Assembly: GCA_964369845.1 (NCBI GenBank)
Contig: CAYJFJ010000017.1
Coordinates: forward strand, 1-27,480
Reading direction: 5' to 3'
DNA: 27,480 bases
Source of the DNA: CAKOSP01 sp964369845
GTDB lineage: Bacteria; Bacillota_I; Bacilli_A; RF39; UBA660
This document shows, piece after piece, positions 7,417-16,600 of this stretch. Both the position numbers and the translations under genes were made by a program. The notes under the pieces are model-generated. The model was not told where the DNA came from, did not search any database, and saw only the letters and a list, made by a program, of their open reading frames with translations. Numbering within the stretch: the stretch's first letter is position 1; the number at the start of each line of letters is the position of its first letter.

Positions 7417-7665
7417 TCACCCCTTATATATACATTCAAAACCATTTCGGTTACTATCAAAATCTTCTATATCAGAATAACACGTAACAGTATCACACCC
7501 AGCAGGATTAGTACAGCTAGTGCATATTGCTCTAGAGCAGCTTTCATTCGTAGCTAAGTTATTATCAATCATCGGCCACAGAACACCGAAAAAAAAGGCT
7601 GCAAACCCTGCAACCGCTATTACAACAATAACAGTAGTATTTAATTCACCTATAGCCTCTTTCAT
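7417..7665 (-). CDS. Candidate small pilin, M-K-E-A-I-G leader, Cys-rich
   Basis: 82 residues. The order is the leader MKEAIGELN, a hydrophobic helix (about 10-32, TVIVVIAVAGFAAFFFGVLWPMI), then a short tail with six cysteines (probably three disulphides if exported). The tail ends in DSNRNGFEC (about 70-78), a D-x-N-x-N-G loop reminiscent of EF-hand/Excalibur calcium-binding motifs. Size and single N-terminal helix match Flp-type pilins of Tad systems. There is no GG or K-G processing site of the usual Flp type; the conserved Gly6-Glu7 is the only candidate cleavage point. It lies eight bases after the 95-residue paralogue, whose N-terminal half is almost the same pattern. Confidence 0.75.
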   Translation of the reverse strand: MKEAIGELNTTVIVVIAVAGFAAFFFGVLWPMIDNNLATNESCSRAICTSCTNPAGCDTVTCYSDIEDFDSNRNGFECIYKG

Positions 7666-7673
7666 AAATCAAT

Positions 7674-7961
7674 TTAACCTGCTACCACATCATCAGTTGC
7701 ATCAGTATTAGGACAAGACAAATCATTATTATTGTCGTCTGGACCATCAAAGTCTCCATCTCCATCAGCATCATACGAGCAAAGTAAATTATCTGGATTA
7801 CTTTCATCTACTACACATAATCTAGCTGCAGCACATCTAGTACTTGATTCAATACTAGCTTGAATAGCTGGCCATATAAATGCGTAAAAAAACGCTCCTA
7901 CTGCAGCAATTGCTACTACAGTAATTACTGTCATATTTAATTCACCTGTTGCTTCTTTCAT
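7674..7961 (-). CDS. Candidate major pilin, M-K-E-A-T-G leader
   Basis: 95 residues, first gene of the pilin transcription unit. The leader MKEATGELN is followed by a hydrophobic helix (about 10-33, TVITVVAIAAVGAFFYAFIWPAI), then an extracellular tail with four cysteines. The tail carries DADGDGDFDGPD (about 65-76), which fits an EF-hand-type loop with D at positions 1, 3, 5, 9 and 12 and G at 6, and then DDNNNDLSC (about 76-84). I infer a Flp-like pilin with a bound calcium ion. GAGGAGG lies nine bases upstream and the promoter at 7994-8022 is near consensus, so strong expression is expected, as for a major subunit. Pilin identity rests on size, topology and context. Confidence 0.75.
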   Translation of the reverse strand: MKEATGELNMTVITVVAIAAVGAFFYAFIWPAIQASIESSTRCAAARLCVVDESNPDNLLCSYDADGDGDFDGPDDNNNDLSCPNTDATDDVVAG

Positions 7962-7993
7962 ATATTATTTCCTCCTCTATCATTACATAATTT

Positions 7994-8022
7994 ATTATAA
8001 CTTATATTTACACAAATATCAA
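7994..8022 (-). promoter_or_regulatory. Strong promoter of the pilin operon
   Basis: Minus strand TTGATA, 17-base spacer, TATAAT, 33 bases before the first pilin ATG. It separates the pilin unit from the glycine-rich protein gene. Confidence 0.82.
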
Positions 8023-8055
8023 TATATTAAATAATAAAATTATTCTTTATGTATA

Positions 8056-9621
8056 TTAATCGTAAAGAACAGTAATTTTTGCGTAGCCACTACCTTCGTG
8101 CCCTTCTCCTAAATTATAATCTGAATTATCAGGTGAAGGCATTTTAACTAATTTATCTTTAGTATTAGACCAAGAATATCCAGCTCCATCTATCATAACG
8201 GTCTCTTCAAATATGTAATTAGAATAATGGTGTGAACAGTTATTATTAGTAGTTCCTGTTAAGCAACCACTAAGAGGTGTTTGGTTATTATAACCAGTTA
8301 TGGCAACACTACCAGTATGACCTGAAATATAAGATGATCCACCAAATCCAGAGTAAACACGACCTCCAGTTTCATAAGCAGGTGAAGCATAATAACCTCC
8401 TGCACTTCTTCCATTACCAGTTCCAAAACCGTTTATGTGACTAATCACAGCTTCATGATGTGTATCAGCATTAACTGAACCTCCATTTGTTTGAGAAGCA
8501 CTAATATTTTTAGAATTTTGGGGTCCTAATCCACTTCCATAGGTTACATACTGGGCAGAATAACCAGTTAATCCTCCAGCATTAGCTCCAGGCATATGGT
8601 GATAATAATAAGCTGTACTTCCACCAGCACCAGCAACCATAATTCTAGAGTTAAGACTTGAAGTATTGTCCCACTCGCCATAATATAATCTAAAATCAGT
8701 AGCACCACCACTGGCAGTTGTAGAATATCCTACTGTATCTAAAAAATTACCGCTTGAACTTCCACCGTTATAAACATCTGAAACAGTTTCATTAAGTTGA
8801 GGTCCATAACCAACATAAACATATATTATATCTCCTCGATTTAGGTAAATTTCACCAGCAGTATAAGCTCCATCTCCTCCTTGAACGAATTCAGTGTCTC
8901 CACCAGAGGCACCCCAAGCTTCAAATAAATAGTAACCTGTTCTATTAACAATGTACTCCTGAGCTCTTCCAGTATAACCATATTCCATAGACTGAACTAC
9001 ATCCATATATATATGACAAGAAGAAGGGTCTGAACTTAAAATGAAAATAAAATCTTCTACCATTTCAACCGATTGAGCATTATCACAATATGTTCTATCA
9101 ATATTTATAACATATTTTTGATTTAATAAATCTTCTACACGTTCATGAGTCCAATCATAAGTACTGTAATCATCTTCCCTTTGAATATAAACATTAGCAT
9201 ATGAAACAGCATCATATACATTTCCATTAGAACTATAATAAAAATCACAAGTTGTTTTTCCTAAAGTTCTTAAAAATATTTCTCCTTTTCCATAATCAAA
9301 AAAAGAAGATCCATTGCTACATGAAGATAATTCTTCATCAAAAGTAACATACAAAAGGTCATCAGGATAAAGGTAATTAACTAAATTGTAAGATTCAAAA
9401 TCTGGAGACTCATAAGATTTGTAATTTTGAAGATAATAATTAACATTTATACTAGAATTACTAAATTCAGAAGTTTCAGCATTCAAAATAGTTCTAGAAT
9501 CTTTATCAATAAAATAAGCATAACTTACATTATATATAACTACAATTAAAAATATGATTATTACGAATATAAATATAATTTTATATTTATTAAACAAACT
9601 TTTTAAATCGATTTTTCGCAT
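8056..9621 (-). CDS. Membrane-anchored glycine-rich (ALK/LTK-type) surface protein
   Basis: 521 residues. A basic start (MRKIDLKSLFNKYK) precedes one hydrophobic helix (about 15-33) and AYFIDKDSR, an N-terminal pattern seen in TasA/camelysin-type exported proteins. An unassigned region runs to about 215. From about 217 to the end, the motifs GYYLFEAWGASGG, YTAGEIYLNRGDIIYVYVG, GGATDFRL, SRIMVAGAGG, AGGLTG, SAGGYY and GFGGSSYISGH occur in the order found in the glycine-rich domain family related to that of ALK/LTK receptors. Such domains in bacteria are secreted and probably structural or adhesive. The gene is a one-gene unit inside the Tad-like locus, between tadC and the pilins, with its own promoter, so it may be a displayed or secreted partner of the machine. 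Substrate unknown. Confidence 0.78.
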   Translation of the reverse strand: MRKIDLKSLFNKYKIIFIFVIIIFLIVVIYNVSYAYFIDKDSRTILNAETSEFSNSSINVNYYLQNYKSYESPDFESYNLVNYLYPDDLLYVTFDEELSSCSNGSSFFDYGKGEIFLRTLGKTTCDFYYSSNGNVYDAVSYANVYIQREDDYSTYDWTHERVEDLLNQKYVINIDRTYCDNAQSVEMVEDFIFILSSDPSSCHIYMDVVQSMEYGYTGRAQEYIVNRTGYYLFEAWGASGGDTEFVQGGDGAYTAGEIYLNRGDIIYVYVGYGPQLNETVSDVYNGGSSSGNFLDTVGYSTTASGGATDFRLYYGEWDNTSSLNSRIMVAGAGGSTAYYYHHMPGANAGGLTGYSAQYVTYGSGLGPQNSKNISASQTNGGSVNADTHHEAVISHINGFGTGNGRSAGGYYASPAYETGGRVYSGFGGSSYISGHTGSVAITGYNNQTPLSGCLTGTTNNNCSHHYSNYIFEETVMIDGAGYSWSNTKDKLVKMPSPDNSDYNLGEGHEGSGYAKITVLYD

Positions 9622-9641
9622 AACACACCTACTATAAAAAT

Positions 9642-9670
9642 ATTATAACAAAAAATATAATAAAAAAAAA
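9642..9670 (-). promoter_or_regulatory. Extended -10 promoter of the glycine-rich protein gene
   Basis: Minus strand TGTTATAAT (extended -10) 20 bases before the ATG. The 17-base-spaced -35 is only TTTTTT, which is the U-tract of the terminator at 9662-9686. Confidence 0.55.
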
Positions 9671-9686
9671 CACCTAAGGCGTTTTT
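9662..9686 (-). terminator. Intrinsic terminator of the Tad machine operon
   Basis: Minus strand AAACGCC, loop TTA, GGTGTTT (one G-T wobble), then a long T run. It overlaps the tadC-like stop codon. Confidence 0.75.
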
Positions 9687-10470
9687 AACTCATCATTTGA
9701 AGTACAGCTAATATTAATATAACCATAACTCCAAGACCAGTAGCCATTAACATGGCCATTGTTTTTCCTTCCATTTTCTCAAGTCTATTTTTATATCTAG
9801 TGTCTCTCGCTTTTTGTTGAAGCGAAGAAATAGATTTTGAAAAAGTAAGGATTTGTTCTTGTTTTCTTTCTTGTCGACCAAGAGATAAACGATAAAGTAA
9901 TCTCATCATTCTCATTGAATCTCTTACAGGATATCTTTTAGCAAAATTCATGTAAGGATTAATTGAGTCATCACCAGAGTTAATCTCATTTATCATATCT
10001 TTAAGACCAGGCTTAAAGATTTCAGGTGCATCACTAATAGACTTACCCAAAGCAACTGGAACAGTATAATGTTGTATCAGTATTTCAATACTTTTTAAAT
10101 AGTGTGGAAGCATTGCATCAATATGATGCATATTCTTTTTATAAAAACCTTTAAGTGCTGAATAAGGTTGTTTAAACATTAAAAATCCAGCAACAACAGA
10201 AATTAACACACTTATAGGTGACATATCATTTATAAAAAATAATAGTGCCACAAATATAACAATTACACCATTTTTAATTCTTTGATTAAATAGTGAATTA
10301 GGATTAATAGAATCACCATATTTAGCTCTTACATAAAATTCCCAATCAGATTCTTTAAGTTTTCTAAAAAGAAGCTCATTATCACTAATCATCTGACCAA
10401 TACTAATTTGACCAGTTATACTCATAGCTACAAAAACTATAGCAGTTATTATAATAATTTCTATTTGCAT
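9685..10470 (-). CDS. TadC-like platform protein (T2SS F family)
   Basis: 261 residues. Helices at about 3-22 and about 62-95 and a C-terminal helix (about 243-260, ATGLGVMVILILAVLQMM) frame a cytoplasmic domain. This holds the helical segments typical of GspF/TadC proteins (PHYLKSIEILIQHYTVPVALGKSI; SDAPEIFKPGLKDMINEI; MRLLYRLSLGRQERKQEQ; KARDTRYKNRLEKMEGK). TadC pairs with TadB to form the inner-membrane platform turned by the ATPase. The ATG overlaps the upstream tadB-like stop by one base (TAATG). The gene is last in its unit, followed by a terminator. Confidence 0.8.
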   Translation of the reverse strand: MQIEIIIITAIVFVAMSITGQISIGQMISDNELLFRKLKESDWEFYVRAKYGDSINPNSLFNQRIKNGVIVIFVALLFFINDMSPISVLISVVAGFLMFKQPYSALKGFYKKNMHHIDAMLPHYLKSIEILIQHYTVPVALGKSISDAPEIFKPGLKDMINEINSGDDSINPYMNFAKRYPVRDSMRMMRLLYRLSLGRQERKQEQILTFSKSISSLQQKARDTRYKNRLEKMEGKTMAMLMATGLGVMVILILAVLQMMS

Positions 10471-11375
10471 TACTCTACACCTACATCCTCATTATAATAC
10501 TTCTCACCAGTAATTAGAAAGTAAGAATTAATTATAATTATAAAGTGAAGAATTAGCTGAACGTACCAATCATTAATTAAATTCAAGTAATTTTCTACAC
10601 CAAACATATATTGAAGGGCTAAAACTAAGAAAAATAGAATTAAACCGAACCTAATAAACTTACTATGAAACGCTTTTCTATCCATTTGATCTCTGTAAAC
10701 ACCTTCTACTAAAGCATCTATATCAAGTGACATATTTTCAAGTACTTGACCAGAATCTCTAGCACCTTCTTTAGTAATTTGTAAAAATAATTGATTCATA
10801 TTTTTAACCATATAATAAGGATATTTTTGATTAAAATATATTATAGATTCATCAATCGTACCATTTTTATATGATAAATCAATCATATGTCTTAAATCTG
10901 ATAAAACTGGATCTTCTAAAATACCAGAATCTCTAACTCCTTCTAAAGATTTAACAAAAGATTGAGTAGTATTAAATTCCATAATTACATTTGTAGTATA
11001 TATTTGAATTTGTTCAAATATATACTCACTATAAATTCTTTGACTTCTAAGATATGCTAAATAAGGTATGAAAGCAACAGCAGCTGATGCATATACAATA
11101 GCCCACAAAATACTATAAAAGTAAAAATAAGAAATACCACCAGCAAGCCCTGCAAATATAACAACTTGAGTAGTATATTGTCTTGCAGAATATTCTTGAC
11201 CTAATTCTTTTGTTTTTTCTCTTACTACCTTAAATGAATAAGGAGCATATTTATCATAAACACCAGATACTTTTCCAACTAAGAATTTATATCCTCCACC
11301 TCCAGGGTTTATTCGGTATATTACAACAAATACAAATATGGCAACTAATATTAATAGTTCGAAAACAGTAGTCAT
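10470..11375 (-). CDS. TadB-like platform protein (T2SS F family)
   Basis: 301 residues. There are hydrophobic segments near the start (2-21), at about 75-115 and two at the C-terminus (about 237-257 and 266-292). Between them is the F-domain pattern: QIYTTNVIMEFNTTQSFVKS, then SDLRHMIDLSYKNGTIDESI, then LFLQITKEGARDSGQVLENM. It should form the Tad platform with the TadC-like protein whose gene it overlaps. AAGGGGA six bases before the ATG supports the start. Twelve bases separate it from the ATPase gene. Confidence 0.8.
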   Translation of the reverse strand: MTTVFELLILVAIFVFVVIYRINPGGGGYKFLVGKVSGVYDKYAPYSFKVVREKTKELGQEYSARQYTTQVVIFAGLAGGISYFYFYSILWAIVYASAAVAFIPYLAYLRSQRIYSEYIFEQIQIYTTNVIMEFNTTQSFVKSLEGVRDSGILEDPVLSDLRHMIDLSYKNGTIDESIIYFNQKYPYYMVKNMNQLFLQITKEGARDSGQVLENMSLDIDALVEGVYRDQMDRKAFHSKFIRFGLILFFLVLALQYMFGVENYLNLINDWYVQLILHFIIIINSYFLITGEKYYNEDVGVE

Positions 11376-11387
11376 ATATTCCCCTTT

Positions 11388-12464
11388 CTATAATGATTCT
11401 ATCGAAGCTTCTTCGACAAATAAATTCTTTTCTATAGAAACACCCTGAGCTGCTAAATAATCTTGTAAATAGCGTGATGGATTATTAAATTTAAAGTTTC
11501 CATCTAAACTTTTTTTATAAATAACGTTTGCTTCGGCTACATTGTCATCAGATACATAAAACTCACATACTTCAACAATTTCACGTTGAAATCTTCCAAG
11601 TTCTTTACTCATATAACCTTTAACATGTATTGAAAGTTGAACATATCTATGAATTGACTTTAAAAATTGATCAATATCTATATTTGATTCAAGCAAACTG
11701 TATAAACGCATCGGAACATTTCTTGCTCTATCCGAGTGGATAGTAGAAATGATGTTATGTCCAGAAGATATTGAGTTACGAACTGCAGTTACAGCTTCTG
11801 CTGTACGAACCTCAGAAAGTAAAATCCATCTTGGATTCTGTCTCATACAAGTTACTAAAACATCAGAGTAAGAAGCAATGTTATTAGTTTTCATAGCAAC
11901 AATATCTCGATGAGGAAATATTGCATCTAAGTGAAGTTCCAAAGTATCTTCTATAGTAATAAGTTTTTCTGTAATTCCAGTATGAGCAGCTAAATATTTA
12001 ACAAGCTCTGTTTTACCTGAACCAGTTTCCCCACTAACTATGATATTACAGTGTCCTTTAACACAATCCATTAAAAAGTTATGTAAAGCTTCATCAACAT
12101 ATTTTTCTGATATTAATTTATCTTTATTAAGTCTTATTTTAGCTGGTGTTTTACGAATAACACAAGCTATACCATTAGTTGCAATAGAATCATGAACAAA
12201 GTTTAGACGAAGTTCAGCACTTTCAGCATCTAAAAAAGGGTGCGCCATATTGAATGTAGTACCCATTACATTAGAACATTGAAATGCCAACTTTTCAAAT
12301 AACGCATTATTGATATTTGGTCTTTCAATTCTATATACACCTTTGTCTAAAGTTTTTAAATGAATTTGACCTCCATTTCCGTAGGAAACGTCGGTCACGT
12401 TTTCATCATCTAAAAATTCTCTTATTGGTCCAAAATCAAGTTGTTCAAAAACACTATCATTCAC
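11388..12464 (-). CDS. CpaF/TadA-type secretion ATPase
   Basis: The hexameric ATPase that powers Tad pilus assembly. Counted from the chosen GTG start (358 residues): Walker A GETGSGKT (145-152), Asp box TIEDTLEL (170-177), Walker B-like WILLSEVRTAEA (213-224) and His box STIHSDRA (240-247), in the order of the VirB11/CpaF family. The N-terminal domain is shorter than in alpha-proteobacterial CpaF. Start choice: a GTG nine bases further upstream (12473-12471) lies inside AAAGGCGGTGAT, an almost perfect anti-16S match, so it is probably part of the ribosome site. The next in-frame GTG (12464-12462) has ideal spacing. The gene sits between the CpaB-like and TadB-like genes. Confidence 0.88.
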   Translation of the reverse strand: MNDSVFEQLDFGPIREFLDDENVTDVSYGNGGQIHLKTLDKGVYRIERPNINNALFEKLAFQCSNVMGTTFNMAHPFLDAESAELRLNFVHDSIATNGIACVIRKTPAKIRLNKDKLISEKYVDEALHNFLMDCVKGHCNIIVSGETGSGKTELVKYLAAHTGITEKLITIEDTLELHLDAIFPHRDIVAMKTNNIASYSDVLVTCMRQNPRWILLSEVRTAEAVTAVRNSISSGHNIISTIHSDRARNVPMRLYSLLESNIDIDQFLKSIHRYVQLSIHVKGYMSKELGRFQREIVEVCEFYVSDDNVAEANVIYKKSLDGNFKFNNPSRYLQDYLAAQGVSIEKNLFVEEASIESL

Positions 12465-12468
12465 ACTA

Positions 12469-12480
12469 ATCACCGCCTTT
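12469..12480 (-). promoter_or_regulatory. Extended ribosome binding site that decides the ATPase start
   Basis: Minus strand AAAGGCGGTGAT matches the extended Shine-Dalgarno AAAGGAGGTGAT with one mismatch. It contains one candidate GTG, so it favours the GTG eight bases after the GGCGG core. Confidence 0.6.
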
Positions 12481-12484
12481 TATT

Positions 12485-13258
12485 TTATTGATCTGTTGCT
12501 ATATTTGATCTCGCTTCTATATAATTTTGAATAGTTGCACTTGTAACTTTAGTAGTACCTTCACTAGTTGTATAATCTTTATTTCTAGGAACCGGGATAA
12601 TTTCTATATCTCCAAGTCCTTGAGCAGTACTAATTAAGTTAAATAACTCCTCCGGTACAGTAAATAGTAAAAGAGCAGATTCACCAGTTTCAGTACTTTC
12701 AAAAACATCGTTTTGAGATGAGTCACGAACAGCTAAAACCTCAATTTTTTCTATAAACTTACCAAAAACAAGTATGCCAGTATCATCAGTGTACTGTGCA
12801 TATAAATCGATTTTATCACCTGGATAAATTGAGTTACCGTAAGTTGAGTTATTATCAACCCTTAAGTAAACTAAACCATCTCCTTCAGGAATATCATCAA
12901 ATACTGCATTAGGTAACTCACTTTTTTCAACTACTTGACTTTGATGAAATAAACCACCTTTTGGAACAGACGTCCCAGTAGTTACATATTTACCATCAAG
13001 AAGCTGACTAGAAGTAATTATATCGTTATCTGCCAAAAAATCAGCACTAACTTCCACGAACTTTAACTTATCTAAAGTTATTTGATCAGTTGCACCAATT
13101 TCTTCACTAGCAATTGGTACAAGCACTGGCTTAACAGCGCTAGATACCCTCATGTTATAGAAAAACCATAACACAAGAATACCAGCAAGAATAGCCAAAA
13201 TAGTAACAGTGTTTTTATTAGTTAAAAATCTTTTAAAACCACCAATTAAATTCCCCAT
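12485..13258 (-). CDS. CpaB/RcpC-like SAF-domain protein
   Basis: 257 residues. A short cytoplasmic N-terminus is followed by a membrane helix (about 17-34, TVTILAILAGILVLWFFY). Next comes an SAF-type domain (about 44-110: VLVPIASEEIGATDQIT, LKFVEVSADFL, GKYVTTGTSVPKGGLF) and the CpaB/RcpC beta domain (about 125-225: GLVYLRVDNNSTYGNSIYPGD, KIDLYAQY, ALLLFTVPEELFNLI). In diderms this protein works with the secretin; here no secretin is seen, so it may contact the cell wall or the pilus base. AAGGAGGA six bases before the ATG gives a confident start. Confidence 0.82.
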   Translation of the reverse strand: MGNLIGGFKRFLTNKNTVTILAILAGILVLWFFYNMRVSSAVKPVLVPIASEEIGATDQITLDKLKFVEVSADFLADNDIITSSQLLDGKYVTTGTSVPKGGLFHQSQVVEKSELPNAVFDDIPEGDGLVYLRVDNNSTYGNSIYPGDKIDLYAQYTDDTGILVFGKFIEKIEVLAVRDSSQNDVFESTETGESALLLFTVPEELFNLISTAQGLGDIEIIPVPRNKDYTTSEGTTKVTSATIQNYIEARSNIATDQ

Positions 13259-13275
13259 TTTATTCCTCCTTCATA

Positions 13276-13683
13276 TTAGTTAGCTCCACCTTCAAGAATC
13301 GAAGTAACTCTATCAACTATATCAAAAGACGTTGAATCACCCATTACATTAAATGTATTTGAGCTACTAGATACTTGAATACTAACTTTTGGAGGAGCTT
13401 CATAAATATCATAAAATTCTATTTCGTAAGTAGTAGCTCCTCTTGTAGATTCAGCAAGTCTTCTTACGAAAGATTCCATAAATTTTTCTTTATTAATTTT
13501 AAGCTCACCATATTGTCTATAATAAGCATAATCAATTGCATCTATCATTGCAGATTCTGCAACTTCATTGATAAGTGCATCAGTTTGTGTATTTGCAGTT
13601 GTTACATTTTGTATCAAAAGCATAACAACTACAATAAATACACCTAAAATTACTAACCAATAACCCCAGTAAGTATATTTCAT
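13276..13683 (-). CDS. Small membrane-anchored Tad-locus protein
   Basis: 135 residues. One N-terminal helix (about 6-25, WGYWLVILGVFIVVVMLLIQ), then a stalk-like segment and a small alpha/beta domain (TTYEIEFYDIYEAPPKVSIQV, about 83-103). The TM + stalk + head plan resembles TadE/TadF-type or other minor pilus components, but it lacks the MKEA-G leader of the four candidate pilins. From memory it may fall in a Bacillota family of unknown function (DUF5411); I cannot confirm this. GGAGTT lies upstream. The gene is ten bases after the large surface protein and 17 before the CpaB-like gene, so it is firmly inside the operon. Confidence 0.72.
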   Translation of the reverse strand: MKYTYWGYWLVILGVFIVVVMLLIQNVTTANTQTDALINEVAESAMIDAIDYAYYRQYGELKINKEKFMESFVRRLAESTRGATTYEIEFYDIYEAPPKVSIQVSSSSNTFNVMGDSTSFDIVDRVTSILEGGAN

Positions 13684-13693
13684 ATATTAACTC

Positions 13694-16600
13694 CTATCTC
13701 CATGATGGTCCACCGATAGTAGTTTCGGTAAACACATATGTATCAAATCCACTATACACTTCCCAGTATCCAGGAGTATAAGTATTTCTATTACCTTCAG
13801 CAGGTCTATTATCAAATTCAATTAAATCATTAAATCTACCATCACTTAATAAATCATCGAAGAAATCACTATAACAGAATACATTTTCGTGAATACCATT
13901 AGAGTTAGAATAATCATAACATGTCATCGAATCATTTAAGTAACCACCATTATTAGCTACAGCTTCAGATGAATTATAATCAATAATAAAGCTTGCTAAG
14001 TTTGGAGTTAATGTAATACTTAATACAGGAGTTTCAGCATAAACAGTATCACCTAAAGCAAATATTCCATCTTCTGGATCGTTTAAAGTTAAATTAGCTT
14101 TTCCAATAATATAAGCATATTTTTCATAATCAACTTCAGTAATATCATATAAATAATTCCAGTTATAACCTAAAGGTCTATCATTAGGATTAAATGTATC
14201 ATAACCACCATTAGTACTTACATTTCTATAATGAACATTTATGTTACCCATTAAGAAAATACAAGCCGGGCAAGGTTCTGCACATTCATCTTCTGGCGTA
14301 TTAGGATCATCTTCACAACAATCATTTTCAGGAGTAGTAGGATCATCTGTACATTGATCAATTACAAAATCGCAGTCAGGGCATATTTCATAGTAACAAT
14401 TATAAACACCTTGGAAATTCATAGTTCCTAAAAAATCTTCAACTGAGTTAGTTTTAGAAGTATCAGCATCGATTAATCTACCAGCACTACAACTACTATA
14501 ATATTCACCTAAATTATCAATAGTAAAATTGAAATTGTGTAACCCTTCATCAGTATCAAGTTTAACTGGAAGACCATCAACAATAGCAGCTTGTCCATCA
14601 TTATCATCGTATCTAATTTCTCCACTTAAGCTATCACTATAATAGATTCTAGGAGTATCATATACAGAAGTTTTATTAATAGATTGTTTTATATAATCTA
14701 CTGTAGGGATAGTTTTCGAAACATAACCACAACTATAAGTCCCATCAGTATTTGCAGAACATGTTAAATATTGTGCAGTAGTAGTAGTATTAGAATTTAC
14801 GCCATCACAATAATTATATTCATCATTAACATCTCCATTACAATACCAAGTATTTAAACCAGTAGTGGTAGAAGATATTTGTTGCATCTGTCCTGAATTA
14901 TGATCAATACCTTCTGCATATTCATAATTTATAGATGGAGATGAATCAAATTTCATAGTCCAATCGTTACATGAATCATAACTATTAATAATAGAATCTA
15001 ATACAGCTATTTTTTCGTTTAGTTTAGCAATAGCAGCCGGTAATGCTGCATTAGCTGCTGCTGCTATACCTGCTGGATCATTATTTGTTGGTGTACTATA
15101 ACAATTCCCATTACCTTGAGAACCTCCGTATTTATTTGTTTCTGGTACACTAGTATACACCGTATTTAATAAACCTAAATTATAAGACCCGAATTGACCT
15201 TTAGAACCGCTAGAATAAGCGTTATATTCTACAGAAGAATAAGTATAAACGTCACAATATTTATCGTAAGGATAAATTTCAACATCACAATCCACATGGG
15301 GACCAGCCACTATGCTACCCTCACAAGAATATTCGGTAGTTTCTTCAGTTCCGGTTTTAGAAACAATCATTTGACTTTCTGCTTCTAATCTTTGAATTTC
15401 ATTATATGCATCAATAATATCTTGTTGAGCTTCATACATATCATCGTAAAATGCTTCTTCATCAATGTTACTAGTATAACAAGTTTTAACACCAGTTACA
15501 GTAGCTCCAATTTTAAAATACCCTCCAGCATTAGTATCTTGAATACCAGGAAATCTCAAATCAGAATAATCTTCTTTACAAGATACAGTACAGTAAGCGT
15601 TATTATCAAGATTTGCACCAGTATAGTTACAAGAATTTGCTTTATAAGAATTTCCGATATCATCAGTATTATTTATAATACAAGATAAAATATCATCAGG
15701 AGCATCTATATAAAAACTTAAAGTATCATTATTTGCAGAATCACCTAAGTTAGTACAATCACTTGGAATATTCATTTCAGTTGGACAAGAATTATTTCCT
15801 GAACACCCTTCGATGTAACCATTTAATTGTTCATTTTCGATGTTATAACCACCATAACCACCAGTATTATCATCTCCGTTACCACTTCCGGGTGTTCCTG
15901 GTGTTCCAGGAGTAGCCGGTACAAAAATCAAAAATCTTTGACTAGTAGTAGGATTCGTTGACCAAGTATAATACGCATCCGTTCCAGGAGTTCCAGGAGT
16001 TCCAGGAGTCCCATCACTAGTTGCACCTTTAGTACCATATACTACATTCAAATCGTAACGAAGGGGCTCACAAATTTCTTTGTTAACATTATACGAAACA
16101 ATAACTTGAATTGTACTACTATTAGTTAAAGTAACATCATTTACAGAAGCAAGTGTGCTTTCAACAGCAGATAAACTTGTTGAATAACCTTTTCTTACTC
16201 CATTAACTAAAACTTCGATACTACTAAAAGATAAACCACTAGAAGTACCTAAACTTAAATCAATATCAATCAATTTAGTTTCGTTTTCAATACCTTTAGG
16301 TCTAATTGTAAATGTAGTTTTAGAAACATCATTAGAGTTTACAGTATTTTGAAATAAATCAAGAGAAACTATTTCATAATTACCAGTAGAATAAGCATAT
16401 GCACTATTAACACCAGCAATATATAAATCTCTTGCCTTATTTAATATAACTTCACCTACAGTACCTGTTTCAGCAACGAAATGCGTAGCAGATTTATAGT
16501 TAGTCCCTAAATATGAACCAGTAAGATGAAAATATTCAGTTCCACTTGAATTCATTTGATTTACAACAGAAGTTGCAGAAGTATTTCTCATCCACTCAAG

